Assembly: GCF_009557615.1 (NCBI RefSeq)
Contig: NZ_CP045652.1
Location: 3,720,001 to 3,784,000, forward strand
DNA length: 64,000 nucleotides
Reading direction: 5' to 3'
From: Sphingobacteruim zhuxiongii
GTDB taxonomy: Bacteria > Bacteroidota > Bacteroidia > Sphingobacteriales > Sphingobacteriaceae
The translations under genes and the position numbers were made by a program. Below are positions 14,571 through 23,006 of the stretch, in pieces; the first letter of the stretch is position 1, and every line of letters begins with the position of its first letter. Under the pieces are notes generated by a model, which did no database searches, was not told where the DNA came from, and saw only the letters and a list, made by a program, of their open reading frames with translations.

Positions 14571-16364
14571 CTAGAAACAGTATTTATTTTCTTCAATAAG
14601 CTTTTTCGCAATGCGCTGACGAGCCTCTTTGACATTGAATGGCTGTGCTTTCGTAAAGCGACGTAAGCCGACTAACATCATGTTTAACTCATCCCCTTCT
14701 GCGAAAGAATATAACGCTTCTTTTCCTGCAATGTTTACTTTATCAACGGCAGAATATAAATATACTTTAGCCATGTCTGCCGCATAAGCCGCTTTATCAC
14801 CTCCTACGCTGTAATGTAATTTCTCTGCACGTAGCAAAGCAGACTCAGCAACATATACATAACCTATAATATCGGAGATATTCATCAGAATCTCTTGTTC
14901 CTTGGATAGCGACATCATTAATTTCTGAACAGCAGCTCCTGCAATCATCAAACCTGTCTTCTTTAGATTAGCGATAATTTTCTTTTCTGTAGCAAAAGCT
15001 GTTTCATCTTCTTCTCCGAAATCAGGAATTGACATTAACTCGCTCGCAACGGCAGTCGCTGGTCCCATTAAGTCGATTTCTCCTTTCATTGCACGCTTCA
15101 ATAACATATCAACTACTAATAGACGATTTACTTCGTTTGTGCCTTCAAAGATTCGATTAATACGTGCATCACGATAAGCACGCTCCATTGGCGCTTCAGC
15201 TGAATAGCCCATACCTCCGTAAATTTGAACACCCTCGTCTACTACGTAATCCAACATCTCTGAACACCACACTTTGATGATCGCACATTCAATCGCAAAT
15301 TGTTCTACCGATTTCAATTTTGCTTTTGCTTGATCCATGCCCCCTTCAATTAATGCATCGTATGCATCATCGATATTCTGTCCCGCGCGATAAGCCGCAG
15401 ACTCATTGGCAAACAAACGAATCGCTGATTCTGCCATCTTATAACGAATCGCTCCAAATTTTGATATCGGCAAATTAAATTGTACACGTTCGTTAGCATA
15501 ATTAATTGCTGTGGATAATACCGAACGTGCAGATCCAATCGTAGCTGCACCAAGCTTAATGCGGCCGATATTTAGAATATTTACGGCGATTTTAAATCCA
15601 TTTTCACGTTCAGAAAGCATGTTCTCTACCGGAACCGCACAGTCATTAAAGAAAATCTGGCGAGTTGAAGAACCTTTAATCCCTAATTTATGCTCTTCTG
15701 GGTTCATCGTTATTCCGCCAAAGTCCTTCTCAACAATAAAAGCTGTTAGATTTTTATCGTCATCAATCTTTGCAAATACGATATATATATCGGCGAATCC
15801 ACCATTTGTAATCCACATCTTTTGACCATTGATCAGATAATGTGTTCCTTCTGCATTTAATTTCGCGGATGTACGGCCAGAGTTGGCATCTGATCCTGAG
15901 TTCGGCTCTGTTAAACAATATGCCGCTTTCCATTCGCCTGTACCTAATTTTGGAATATACTTCGCTTTCTGCTCTGCATTTCCGTAATAAAGAATAGGCA
16001 ATGTTCCGATTCCTGTATGTGCAGACAGGGCTACTGCGAAAGAAAAACCACCACCTACAGCATCTGCAACAAGCATTGAAGTGTTGAAGCTTTTACCGAA
16101 GCCACCATATTCCTCTGGAATAGATACGCCAAGCATGCCCAACTCACCCGCTTTGTCCATCAGACCTTGCATTAAACCTTCCTCTTGCGCATCAATACGA
16201 TCTAATTTGTTTAATACTTCAGTATCTAAAAAGTCTACACAAGTCTGGCGAATCATTTGCGCCTCTTCGTCGAACTCTTCAGGAATGAATATATCCGTAT
16301 AAGGTGTTTCTCTGATAACGAACTCACCACCTTTAATTGCTTTGTTTTTAATTTCTTCAGACAT
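14571..16364 (-). CDS. Acyl-CoA dehydrogenase
   Basis: The 597-residue protein has the acyl-CoA dehydrogenase core (about residues 30-410): AAYCLTEPNSGSDANSGRTSA binds FAD and substrate, WITNGGFADIYIVFAK follows, and QIYGGMGYSAEAPMERAYRDARINRIFEGTNEVNR carries the FAD-binding C-terminal signature in pieces. The extra 180-residue C-terminal domain matches the VLCAD/ACAD9-like long form common in Bacteroidota. It oxidises acyl-CoA to trans-2-enoyl-CoA, passing electrons to ETF. Last gene of the MarR-fadB-thiolase operon, 35 bases after the thiolase. Confidence 0.92.
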   Translation of the reverse strand: MSEEIKNKAIKGGEFVIRETPYTDIFIPEEFDEEAQMIRQTCVDFLDTEVLNKLDRIDAQEEGLMQGLMDKAGELGMLGVSIPEEYGGFGKSFNTSMLVADAVGGGFSFAVALSAHTGIGTLPILYYGNAEQKAKYIPKLGTGEWKAAYCLTEPNSGSDANSGRTSAKLNAEGTHYLINGQKMWITNGGFADIYIVFAKIDDDKNLTAFIVEKDFGGITMNPEEHKLGIKGSSTRQIFFNDCAVPVENMLSERENGFKIAVNILNIGRIKLGAATIGSARSVLSTAINYANERVQFNLPISKFGAIRYKMAESAIRLFANESAAYRAGQNIDDAYDALIEGGMDQAKAKLKSVEQFAIECAIIKVWCSEMLDYVVDEGVQIYGGMGYSAEAPMERAYRDARINRIFEGTNEVNRLLVVDMLLKRAMKGEIDLMGPATAVASELMSIPDFGEEDETAFATEKKIIANLKKTGLMIAGAAVQKLMMSLSKEQEILMNISDIIGYVYVAESALLRAEKLHYSVGGDKAAYAADMAKVYLYSAVDKVNIAGKEALYSFAEGDELNMMLVGLRRFTKAQPFNVKEARQRIAKKLIEENKYCF

Positions 16365-16399
16365 CGTATTCTATTTTAAGTCTAATACTTCTTTCAATT

Positions 16400-17572
16400 T
16401 TATAGTAACTCGAAAATACCTGCAGCACCCTGACCGGTACCAACACACATAGTCACCATACCATATTTTTTATCTTGACGCTTCAATTCGTTTAGAACTT
16501 GAACCGTTAATTTAGCACCGGTACATCCTAGTGGATGTCCTAATGCGATTGCACCACCGTTCACATTAACTTTTTCTTCTGGCAATCCTAACTCACGTAT
16601 AACCGCTAGTGATTGCGATGCAAAAGCCTCATTCAATTCGAACAAGTCAATATCTTCCTTTTTCAGTCCTGCTTGTTCTAAAGCTTTTGGAATAGCGTAA
16701 ATTGGACCAATCCCCATAATTCGAGGAGGAACACCAGCGACAGCATAGCTGATCAACTTAGCAATAGGTTTAAGACCAAGTTCATTCATTTTTCGCTCAG
16801 ACATCAACAAAACGAACGCTGCCCCATCGGATGTTTGCGAAGAATTACCCGCAGTTACAGAACCATCCGCTTGAAATACCGGTCTTAATTTCGCTAAAGC
16901 ATCTAATGTACTATCCGCTCTAGGACCTTCATCCGTATCAACGACATATTCACGAGTTGCCATTTTGCCATCTTTCAAGTAGTTTTCTTTAACCGTAATC
17001 GGTACAATTCCATCTTTTAAATGACCATTTTGAATGGCTGCGATTGCTTTCTGATGAGATTTCAAGGCGAAGGCGTCTTGATCTTCACGTGAAACGTTGA
17101 AGTCATGCGCAACAGCTTCAGCTGTTAAACCCATTCCCCAGTACCAATCAGGATTTTCCTTCGCTACCACAGGATTCGGGACAATCTTCCATCCTCCAAA
17201 AGGCATCCCAGACATCACTTCAACACCCCCAGCAATAATAACATCCGCCATTCCAGCTTTAATCTTTGCTGTTGCTGTTGCAATCGTTTCTAATCCTGAC
17301 GCGCAGTAACGATTTACCGTCACCCCAGGGACTTTGTCCGTCTCCAATCCCATTAAAGAGATTAGACGAGCGACATTTAAACCTTGCTCCGCCTCAGGCA
17401 TCGCATTGCCGACGATCACATCGTCGATTTCCTCTTTATTTAAATTTGGAACAGATCCCACCAGATGTTTGATGACATCGGCCGCCAAATCATCGGCACG
17501 CATAAAGCGAAAACCACCTCTTGGGGCTTTGCCCACCGCTGTACGAAATCCTGCTACAATGTATGCTTCCAT
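16400..17572 (-). CDS. fadA: Acetyl-CoA C-acyltransferase (3-ketoacyl-CoA thiolase)
   Basis: The 390-residue protein shows all thiolase landmarks: the nucleophilic Cys in VTVNRYCASGLETIA near residue 89, ELNEAFASQSLAV near residue 316, the catalytic His in GGAIALGHPLGCTGAK near residue 347, and the second Cys in MVTMCVGTGQGAAGIFE near residue 378. It cleaves 3-ketoacyl-CoA in the last step of beta-oxidation. The gene lies between the IVS-type four-helix gene and the acyl-CoA dehydrogenase. The symbol is by analogy with proteobacterial FadA. Confidence 0.92.
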   Translation of the reverse strand: MEAYIVAGFRTAVGKAPRGGFRFMRADDLAADVIKHLVGSVPNLNKEEIDDVIVGNAMPEAEQGLNVARLISLMGLETDKVPGVTVNRYCASGLETIATATAKIKAGMADVIIAGGVEVMSGMPFGGWKIVPNPVVAKENPDWYWGMGLTAEAVAHDFNVSREDQDAFALKSHQKAIAAIQNGHLKDGIVPITVKENYLKDGKMATREYVVDTDEGPRADSTLDALAKLRPVFQADGSVTAGNSSQTSDGAAFVLLMSERKMNELGLKPIAKLISYAVAGVPPRIMGIGPIYAIPKALEQAGLKKEDIDLFELNEAFASQSLAVIRELGLPEEKVNVNGGAIALGHPLGCTGAKLTVQVLNELKRQDKKYGMVTMCVGTGQGAAGIFELL

Positions 17573-17578
17573 TTTTTA

Positions 17579-17602
17579 TAGTATTTAGTAATGAGTATTT
17601 AG
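17579..17602. repeat. Left repeat bounding the four-helix gene
   Basis: The stretch TAGTATTTAGTAATGAGTA (17579-17597) followed by TTTAG is nearly the reverse complement of 18075-18105. Its core TATTTAGTAATG (17582-17593) recurs in direct orientation as TATTTAGTATTG at 17969-17980, just upstream of the four-helix ATG. The three copies occur only around this gene. Confidence 0.75.
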
Positions 17603-17605
17603 AAG

Positions 17606-17965
17606 TTAGACTGATTGACGTAGTTTCTTTTGCAAAGCATAGTTCATTTTCTGAACTTCATATAAGTTGCAAAGTATTCCTGACAAGTCTTCCTGTTCTA
17701 AATAGCCTAAATTTCTCGATATTATTAACTGTGTTTCTACTTCGTATGTCGACGCATGTGCTATTGACAAATATTGGATAAATTCCTTATTCGAATTTCT
17801 TCCTGCCCCTTCGGCAATATTGGAAGGGATGGATACCGCTGCCCTATTTATTTGACTAATCAAATTAAATTGCTCTCCTTTCGGAAAAAGGCAAGTGACC
17901 TTATAAATATCAGACACTAATTCGATAGCTTTTTGCCATATTTTCAACCGCTTATAATCGTGCAT
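17606..17965 (-). CDS. Four-helix-bundle protein (23S rRNA intervening-sequence type, S23 family)
   Basis: The 119-residue protein matches the S23/IVP four-helix family along its whole length: MHDYKRLKIWQKAIELVSDIY, the signature region LISQINRAAVSIPSNIAEGAGR, the FIQYLSIAHASTYEVETQL helix and the final helix ending KKLRQS. Such proteins were first seen in insertions in 23S rRNA genes, and relatives act as accessory proteins of diversity-generating retroelements; most have no known function. No reverse transcriptase is nearby. It interrupts the fad operon and is bounded by direct and inverted repeats, suggesting a mobile or formerly mobile unit. Confidence 0.88.
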   Translation of the reverse strand: MHDYKRLKIWQKAIELVSDIYKVTCLFPKGEQFNLISQINRAAVSIPSNIAEGAGRNSNKEFIQYLSIAHASTYEVETQLIISRNLGYLEQEDLSGILCNLYEVQKMNYALQKKLRQSV

Positions 17966-18074
17966 TTATATTTAGTATTGTATAGTGTGCTTTTATTCCT
18001 AAGCTAAAAAGCTGATGAGACTTTATCTTAACTCCCAAAACAACATTTTATTAATATTTATAGACTGCTTAGAT

Positions 18075-18105
18075 CTAAATACCTACTACTCAATACTAAA
18101 TACTA
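18075..18105. repeat. Right inverted repeat bounding the four-helix gene
   Basis: The segment ends CTCAATACTAAATACTA (18089-18105). Read on the minus strand, it matches the left repeat at 17579-17602 with one mismatch over 19 bases, then a 7-base insertion before a shared TTTAG. The repeat ends three bases from the fadB-like stop codon. Confidence 0.75.
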
Positions 18106-18108
18106 ATG

Positions 18109-20535
18109 CTAATTCCTCAAAGCCTTCCCTTTGGTCAACATATGTTGAATACGTTCTAAAGTTTTGCGCTCGCCGCAAAGCTCTAGGAATGCTTTTCTTT
18201 CAAGATCTAAAAGGTATTGCTCGGATACTTCTGTTGGTGCGGACAAATCACCGCCACACATGACCCAACCTAATTTCTCAGAAATTTTCTTGTCATGATC
18301 GGAGATGTAATTCCCGGCACGCATAGAAGAAGCTCCAACGTATACAATCCCTAAACCTTGATTACCCAGCACTTTGATATCATTTCTTGGTGCTGGTTGG
18401 ATGTAACCTTCATCGGCCAACTCGATAGCTTTCGCTTTCGCATCCGCTAACAGTCGCGCACGATTCATCGTAATTGCATATTTACCTTTTTCCAAATAAC
18501 CAAGTTCATACGCCTCTACTGCTGAAGTAGATACTTTCGCTTGTCCGACAGTAAGAAAACGATCTTTCAACGTATTTTGTGTAATCTGATCCTCTTTGTA
18601 TTCATCCGATGCGCGCAAAGCAAACTCTTTCGAGCCTCCACCACCTGGGATAACTCCAACTCCAAATTCCACTAAACCCATATAGGTTTCCGCATGCGCT
18701 TGAACAAAATCAGCGTGCATAGAAAACTCACATCCACCACCTAGTGCCAATTGGAATGGCGCAACAACCACTGGAATTGATGAATAACGTATGCGCATAG
18801 AGGTATTTTGGAACATACGGATTGCCATGTTCAACTCATCGTAGTCTTGCTCTACTGCCATCATGAAGATCATTCCGATATTAGCTCCAGCGGAGAAGTT
18901 TTTACCATCATTGCTGATCACTAATCCGCGATATTCTTTTTCGGCTAAATCGATCGCTTTATTGATCCCCTGAATGACATCACCACCAATTGTGTTCATC
19001 TTTGTATGGAATTCACAATTGATAATACCATCACCTAAGTCGATAATAGACACCCCGGAATTTTTCCAGATTGTTTTTGTATCTCGGATATGATCCAAGA
19101 CGATCAAATCTTCCGTTCCTGGAATAGGTTTGTACGATTTGGAAGCAATATCATAGAAGTGACGAACGCCATTTTCTACTTTATAAAACGATTCGAATCC
19201 TGCGGCTAACATATCATGAACCCAACTAGCGACTTCACCATCTTGACCTGGAAGACGTTTCTCTTCTTTCTTAATTTTTTCAATCGTTTCTCGAACGCCT
19301 AGTGCATCCCATACTTCGAATGGACCAATTTCCCAACCGAATCCTGCACGCATAGCGTCATCGATACGGAAGAAATCGTCAGTAATTTCTGGAACACGTT
19401 TAGAAACGTATTCAAACAAAGGATAATGCATTGCACGGAACAGTTCTGCAGCCTTGTCTGTACCTTGCTCATAGACTTTCATTCTTTTACGAATGTCTTC
19501 TACGGCTTTCGTTGCCTCCAATGTAGCAGATTTAACCTTTTGCTGTGTTCCAAATTCAAAAGTCTTTAAGTTCAATGAAAGGATTTCGGAATTCCCATTT
19601 GCATCCTTCACTTTCTCGTAAAAGCCTTTCTTTGTTTTCTCACCTAACCACTTATTTTCTACCATTTTGGTGATAAAGGCAGGCAATTGAAATACGCCTT
19701 TTGCCTCATCATTGGGAGCGTTCTGAGCAAGACCATTCGCAACATTGACCAACGTATCTAAACCAACAACATCTGCCGTACGGAAGGTTGCCGATTTAGG
19801 ATGTCCCATTGCAGGGCCAGTATATTTATCGACCTCTTCAACCGTCAGGTTCATTTTCTCCACTAAGTGCGTAAGTGCAAGCATAGAGTAAACACCGATA
19901 CGGTTACCAATAAATGCTGGTGTATCTTTACATAAAACTACTGTCTTACCTAACATCTCATCTCCAAACTCCATTAAGAAATCAACAACTTCTTTCTTGG
20001 TGTTTGGCGTTGGGATTATCTCTAATAATTGTAAATAGCGTGGTGGATTGAAAAAGTGGGTTCCACAAAAGTGGGTTTTAAAATCTTCCGAACGTCCTTC
20101 CTCCATTAAATGGATTGGTATACCTGAGGTATTTGATGTAATCAACGTCCCTGGCTTGCGGTATTTCTCGACTTGGTCGAAAACTGATTTTTTGATATCC
20201 AACCGTTCTACAACAACTTCAATAACCCAGTCTACCTGCGCAATCTTATGCATATCATCCTCGAAATTTCCAGTAGAAATCCGCTTTACAAAAGACTTGC
20301 TGAATAAAGGCGCTGGATTCGACTTGATAGCCGTGTCCAATGAGCTGTTTACAATACGATTGCGAACAACTGGACTCTCGAAGGTCAAGCCTTTGGCCTC
20401 TTCGGCAGGCAAAAGCTCACGTGGAACAATATCCAATAATAAAACCTCCACACCTATATTAGCAAAGTGGCAAGCAATTCGCGATCCCATTACCCCGGAT
20501 CCTAATACAGCTACTCTTTTAATATGTCTATTCAT
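18109..20535 (-). CDS. 3-hydroxyacyl-CoA dehydrogenase / enoyl-CoA hydratase fusion
   Basis: The 808-residue bifunctional protein has the dehydrogenase first: the NAD motif VAVLGSGVMGSRIACHF at residues 8-24, HFCGTHFFNPPRYLQLLEII, and a C-terminal 3HCDH domain with PAMGHPKSATFRTADVVGLD. The enoyl-CoA hydratase domain comes last (about residues 490-720), with the oxyanion-hole stretches NDGKNFSAGANIGM and LALGGGCEFSMHADF. This order is the reverse of E. coli FadB and matches Bacillus FadN-like proteins. It catalyses hydration and NAD-dependent oxidation in beta-oxidation. It lies 21 bases after the MarR gene and 143 bases before the four-helix gene. Confidence 0.92.
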   Translation of the reverse strand: MNRHIKRVAVLGSGVMGSRIACHFANIGVEVLLLDIVPRELLPAEEAKGLTFESPVVRNRIVNSSLDTAIKSNPAPLFSKSFVKRISTGNFEDDMHKIAQVDWVIEVVVERLDIKKSVFDQVEKYRKPGTLITSNTSGIPIHLMEEGRSEDFKTHFCGTHFFNPPRYLQLLEIIPTPNTKKEVVDFLMEFGDEMLGKTVVLCKDTPAFIGNRIGVYSMLALTHLVEKMNLTVEEVDKYTGPAMGHPKSATFRTADVVGLDTLVNVANGLAQNAPNDEAKGVFQLPAFITKMVENKWLGEKTKKGFYEKVKDANGNSEILSLNLKTFEFGTQQKVKSATLEATKAVEDIRKRMKVYEQGTDKAAELFRAMHYPLFEYVSKRVPEITDDFFRIDDAMRAGFGWEIGPFEVWDALGVRETIEKIKKEEKRLPGQDGEVASWVHDMLAAGFESFYKVENGVRHFYDIASKSYKPIPGTEDLIVLDHIRDTKTIWKNSGVSIIDLGDGIINCEFHTKMNTIGGDVIQGINKAIDLAEKEYRGLVISNDGKNFSAGANIGMIFMMAVEQDYDELNMAIRMFQNTSMRIRYSSIPVVVAPFQLALGGGCEFSMHADFVQAHAETYMGLVEFGVGVIPGGGGSKEFALRASDEYKEDQITQNTLKDRFLTVGQAKVSTSAVEAYELGYLEKGKYAITMNRARLLADAKAKAIELADEGYIQPAPRNDIKVLGNQGLGIVYVGASSMRAGNYISDHDKKISEKLGWVMCGGDLSAPTEVSEQYLLDLERKAFLELCGERKTLERIQHMLTKGKALRN

Positions 20536-20556
20536 ATCTTCTTATTTTTTTATGAC

Positions 20557-21003
20557 TTATTGCGCTACTTTACTTTCTGGCGCATAGTTTATTGCTAATT
20601 CATTAATCTTAGCCAAAGCTTTGATTAGGCTCGTACGCTCTCTGTCTGAAAATGAATTGTTCAGAAATTCATTAAACTCGCGAACAACATCTTTGGCAAC
20701 GCCACGCTTCTCCCTGCCCAATTCGGTTAAGAACACTTTGACAGAACGCTTATCGGTTTCGCTGGTTTCTCGATAGATGAACCCTAGGCTCTCTAAATTG
20801 TTCAACACACGAGAAAGTGAGGTTGTCTTCACCCCTGTTGAATTGGCAATTTGAGAAACCGGAGTACCCTCACGATGAATATTAATTAAAATGTATCCAG
20901 CAGCTTGCGTAAAGCCATGCTGTGAAGCAATGACATTATATTTATTCGCAACCGTCTGCCAGGCTGTCTTTAAAAAATAATCTATGGTATTATCTTGGCT
21001 CAT
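20557..21003 (-). CDS. MarR-family transcriptional regulator
   Basis: The 148-residue protein has the MarR winged-helix arrangement: dimerisation helix at the N terminus (DYFLKTAWQTVANKYNVIA), the recognition region PVSQIANSTGVKTTSLSRVLNNLESLGFIYRET, the wing KRSVKVFLTELGR and a C-terminal dimer helix. It is the first gene of the beta-oxidation operon, so it probably represses it and responds to a fatty acyl-CoA or fatty acid. A perfect 7-bp inverted repeat 118 bases upstream is a candidate operator. Confidence 0.9.
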   Translation of the reverse strand: MSQDNTIDYFLKTAWQTVANKYNVIASQHGFTQAAGYILINIHREGTPVSQIANSTGVKTTSLSRVLNNLESLGFIYRETSETDKRSVKVFLTELGREKRGVAKDVVREFNEFLNNSFSDRERTSLIKALAKINELAINYAPESKVAQ

Positions 21004-21120
21004 ACTTGGAAAGCTTATTTATTATGCAAGCATAACAAATTTAACAGATTGATTTTAAAAAACAAACTCTTTTGTGATTTTTTAATAAATCTTTGACACA
21101 GTTGAATTAATTTATATTAA

Positions 21121-21138
21121 ACATGGTAATCACCATGT
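21121..21138. promoter_or_regulatory. Candidate MarR operator (inverted repeat)
   Basis: ACATGGT-AATC-ACCATGT is a perfect 7-bp inverted repeat with a 4-base spacer, 18 bp in all, the size bound by MarR dimers. It lies between the divergent MarR/fad operon and the 2OG-oxygenase gene and could affect both. No other copy was noticed in the window. Confidence 0.5.
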
Positions 21139-21244
21139 AAGTTTTAAAAATGTGGAAAACTTTTACAATCTGATTTTCAGTTAATTATATAATATTTAAA
21201 ATGGGTTATAAACAGCGAGGCGCATTTTCCACTTTTTATTACAT

Positions 21245-21252
21245 TAACTTTG
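21245..21252 (+). promoter_or_regulatory. Candidate -7 element before the 2OG-oxygenase gene
   Basis: TAACTTTG fits TAnnTTTG exactly and ends 18 bases before the ATG at 21271. The -33 region (ATTTTCC) is a weak match. Confidence 0.4.
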
Positions 21253-21270
21253 TACACAAATTAAATTAAC

Positions 21271-22233
21271 ATGGCATTAGTAAATATCCCAAGATTAGAT
21301 TTAACGCATTATACCGCGGGTACTCCAGAGCAACGTGCTCAGTTTGTGCAAGATTTAGGTAAGGCCTTTAATGAAACTGGCTTTGTAACCATTGCAAACC
21401 ATGGTCTTTCTGACGAACTAATCGACAGTCTTTATGACAATGTAAAAACGTTTTTTGGCCTAGCAGAAAATATTAAACGCCAATATGAGTTTCCTGAATT
21501 AGCGGGACAACGTGGATATACTGCAAAAGGCAGAGAGAAAGCGAAGGATTCTACAACGCCCGATTTAAAAGAATTTTGGCAACGTGGTCAAACGATCGTT
21601 GGCGAGGAATACTCAAAAACAGATTTCCCCGACAATCCTGAGGTGACGGAACTTCCATCCTTCAATATAACAACTGCAGAAATCTACAAGAAATTGGAAG
21701 ATGCAGGCCGTAATCTATTAAAAGCAATCGCGAATTATTTAGAGCTTCCAGAAGATTATTTCGAAAAATATGTAGTGAATGGTAATTCTATTTTACGCGC
21801 AATTCACTATTTCCCTATTGAAAACCCAGACGCTATATCGCCAGAAGCGGTACGTGCAGGTGCGCATGAGGACATCAACTTAATTACCTTGTTAATCGGA
21901 GCAAGCGCCGACGGTTTAGAGGTATTGACAAAAGACAATGAATGGTTCCCAATTAGAGCGAAAGGAAAAGATATCGTTGTAAATGTTGGTGATATGTTGC
22001 AGCGCTTAACAAATAATAAACTTAAATCAACAACCCACCGAGTTGTAAATCCACCAAGAGAGCATATGGGTACTTCTCGCTTTTCAGTTCCTTTCTTTTT
22101 ACATCCGAAAGCGAGCATGAGTTTAGCAAGTTTAGAATCTTGCATAGATGCAGAACATCCTAAAGCGTATGAAGATTACACCGCAGGACAATATTTAGAC
22201 GAACGTTTAAGAGAAATTGGCTTAAAAATGTAA
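21271..22233 (+). CDS. Isopenicillin-N-synthase-like 2OG-Fe(II) oxygenase
   Basis: The 320-residue protein has the non-haem dioxygenase N domain (VNIPRLDLTHYT, then ETGFVTIANHGLSDELID) and the 2OG-Fe(II) double-stranded helix. The iron triad is visible as AGAHEDINLITLL (His-x-Asp) and STTHRVVNPP (distal His), and GTSRFSVPFFLHP supplies the Arg-x-Ser that binds 2-oxoglutarate. Bacterial members hydroxylate or desaturate small metabolites; the substrate is not deducible. The gene stands alone between the fad operon and a terminator, with an unusually AT-rich upstream region. Confidence 0.88.
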   Translation: MALVNIPRLDLTHYTAGTPEQRAQFVQDLGKAFNETGFVTIANHGLSDELIDSLYDNVKTFFGLAENIKRQYEFPELAGQRGYTAKGREKAKDSTTPDLKEFWQRGQTIVGEEYSKTDFPDNPEVTELPSFNITTAEIYKKLEDAGRNLLKAIANYLELPEDYFEKYVVNGNSILRAIHYFPIENPDAISPEAVRAGAHEDINLITLLIGASADGLEVLTKDNEWFPIRAKGKDIVVNVGDMLQRLTNNKLKSTTHRVVNPPREHMGTSRFSVPFFLHPKASMSLASLESCIDAEHPKAYEDYTAGQYLDERLREIGLKM

Positions 22234-22262
22234 ATTAAGCTCCCTACATAATAAAAAAGGAC

Positions 22263-22297
22263 AATCTGAGAAAGATTGTCCTTTTTTATTATCCTTC
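22263..22297. terminator. Bidirectional intrinsic terminator
   Basis: AAAAAAGGACAATCT and AGATTGTCCTTTTTT pair over 15 bp around a 5-base loop. It lies between the convergent oxygenase and MmcQ/YjbR genes. Confidence 0.9.
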
Positions 22298-22323
22298 AAT
22301 AGCAACATGAAGATTATTTAGAA

Positions 22324-22683
22324 CTACTCTTCAATCTGAAGTCTAACCGATTTGGGAAGCGCTTTTACAATCAATTCGTAGCTATGATCAATAAGTTCTA
22401 TAAGTTGCTTATCATTTAATTGCCGATTCGCATGCACAGTATTCCAATGCTTCTTATTCATATGATAACCCGGCTTTACAGTATTTTCATATTTCTCGCG
22501 AAGCTCAACAGCGTATTCAGGATCACATTTAACATTGAAGCTTAACTCTTCAAATTGATCTAAACCCACCAGCAGAAACACTTTGCCCATCACCTTAAAG
22601 ACTAGCGTATCCGGCCCAAAAGGTGTTTCTTCGGTCGCTGCATTTTTGGAAATACAGTAATCTCTCAATTCTTCAATATTCAT
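22324..22683 (-). CDS. MmcQ/YjbR-family protein
   Basis: The 119-residue protein matches the YjbR (CyaY-like fold) family: MNIEELRDYCISKNAATEETPF at the start, LVFKVMGKVFLLVGLD, a KCDPEYAVELREKY motif, and the hallmark PGYHMNKKHWNTV near residue 72. Family members are small double-wing DNA-binding-like proteins of unknown role. It is monocistronic. Length and all motifs are normal. Confidence 0.88.
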   Translation of the reverse strand: MNIEELRDYCISKNAATEETPFGPDTLVFKVMGKVFLLVGLDQFEELSFNVKCDPEYAVELREKYENTVKPGYHMNKKHWNTVHANRQLNDKQLIELIDHSYELIVKALPKSVRLQIEE

Positions 22684-22829
22684 ACAGCCAAAACTTTCTG
22701 ATTAATATAGGTTAAAAGTAAATTATTAAACGAGTGTCTCCAACAATTGGTTTTTATTTTTTTTTAATCAGAGACAATTCGAATCAAAATCAAAAACAGA
22801 CCAAACGCTTTTCAGTCCCAACACCTGTT

Positions 22830-22906
22830 GGTTCTGGAAGGGGACTGATTCGGAGCTTATTCGGAAGTGAAAGGGATGTGAAAGGGATGTGAGCGAACTA
22901 GGCCCG
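22830..22906. repeat. Seven-unit degenerate 11-bp repeat tract
   Basis: The tract splits exactly into 11-base units starting mostly with GG: GGTTCTGGAAG, GGGACTGATTC, GGAGCTTATTC, GGAAGTGAAAG, GGATGTGAAAG, GGATGTGAGCG and AACTAGGCCCG. Units 4-6 are closest to each other. It lies in the 323-base gene-free gap 22684-23006, which also holds a terminator at its right and poly-T tracts at its left but no gene. Its period matches the tract at 17-49. Confidence 0.7.
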
Positions 22907-22932
22907 AGTAAAAATAATATACTAGACCTTAC

Positions 22933-22963
22933 AAAAAAAGAGATCTTGTAAACAAGATCTCTT
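22933..22963 (-). terminator. Terminator of the thioredoxin-fold gene
   Basis: AAGAGATCTTGT (22938-22949) and ACAAGATCTCTT (22952-22963) form a perfect 12-bp stem with a 2-base loop; a T-run follows on the minus strand. It lies 43 bases past the stop. Confidence 0.9.
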
Positions 22964-23006
22964 CTAAAATATTTAAACTAAATAGTTACTGCCCGCTGCC
23001 GAACCT

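Noticed and set aside
17606..17965. Diversity-generating retroelement accessory (Avd) role for the four-helix gene
   Set aside because: No reverse transcriptase, template repeat or variable protein is present in the window.
20048..20587. 179-codon plus-strand ORF opposite the fadB-like gene
   Set aside because: It is antisense to the dehydrogenase NAD-binding domain; no start context or family match.
22684..23006. CRISPR array in the repeat-bearing gap
   Set aside because: The 11-bp units are contiguous and degenerate, without spacers or cas genes.
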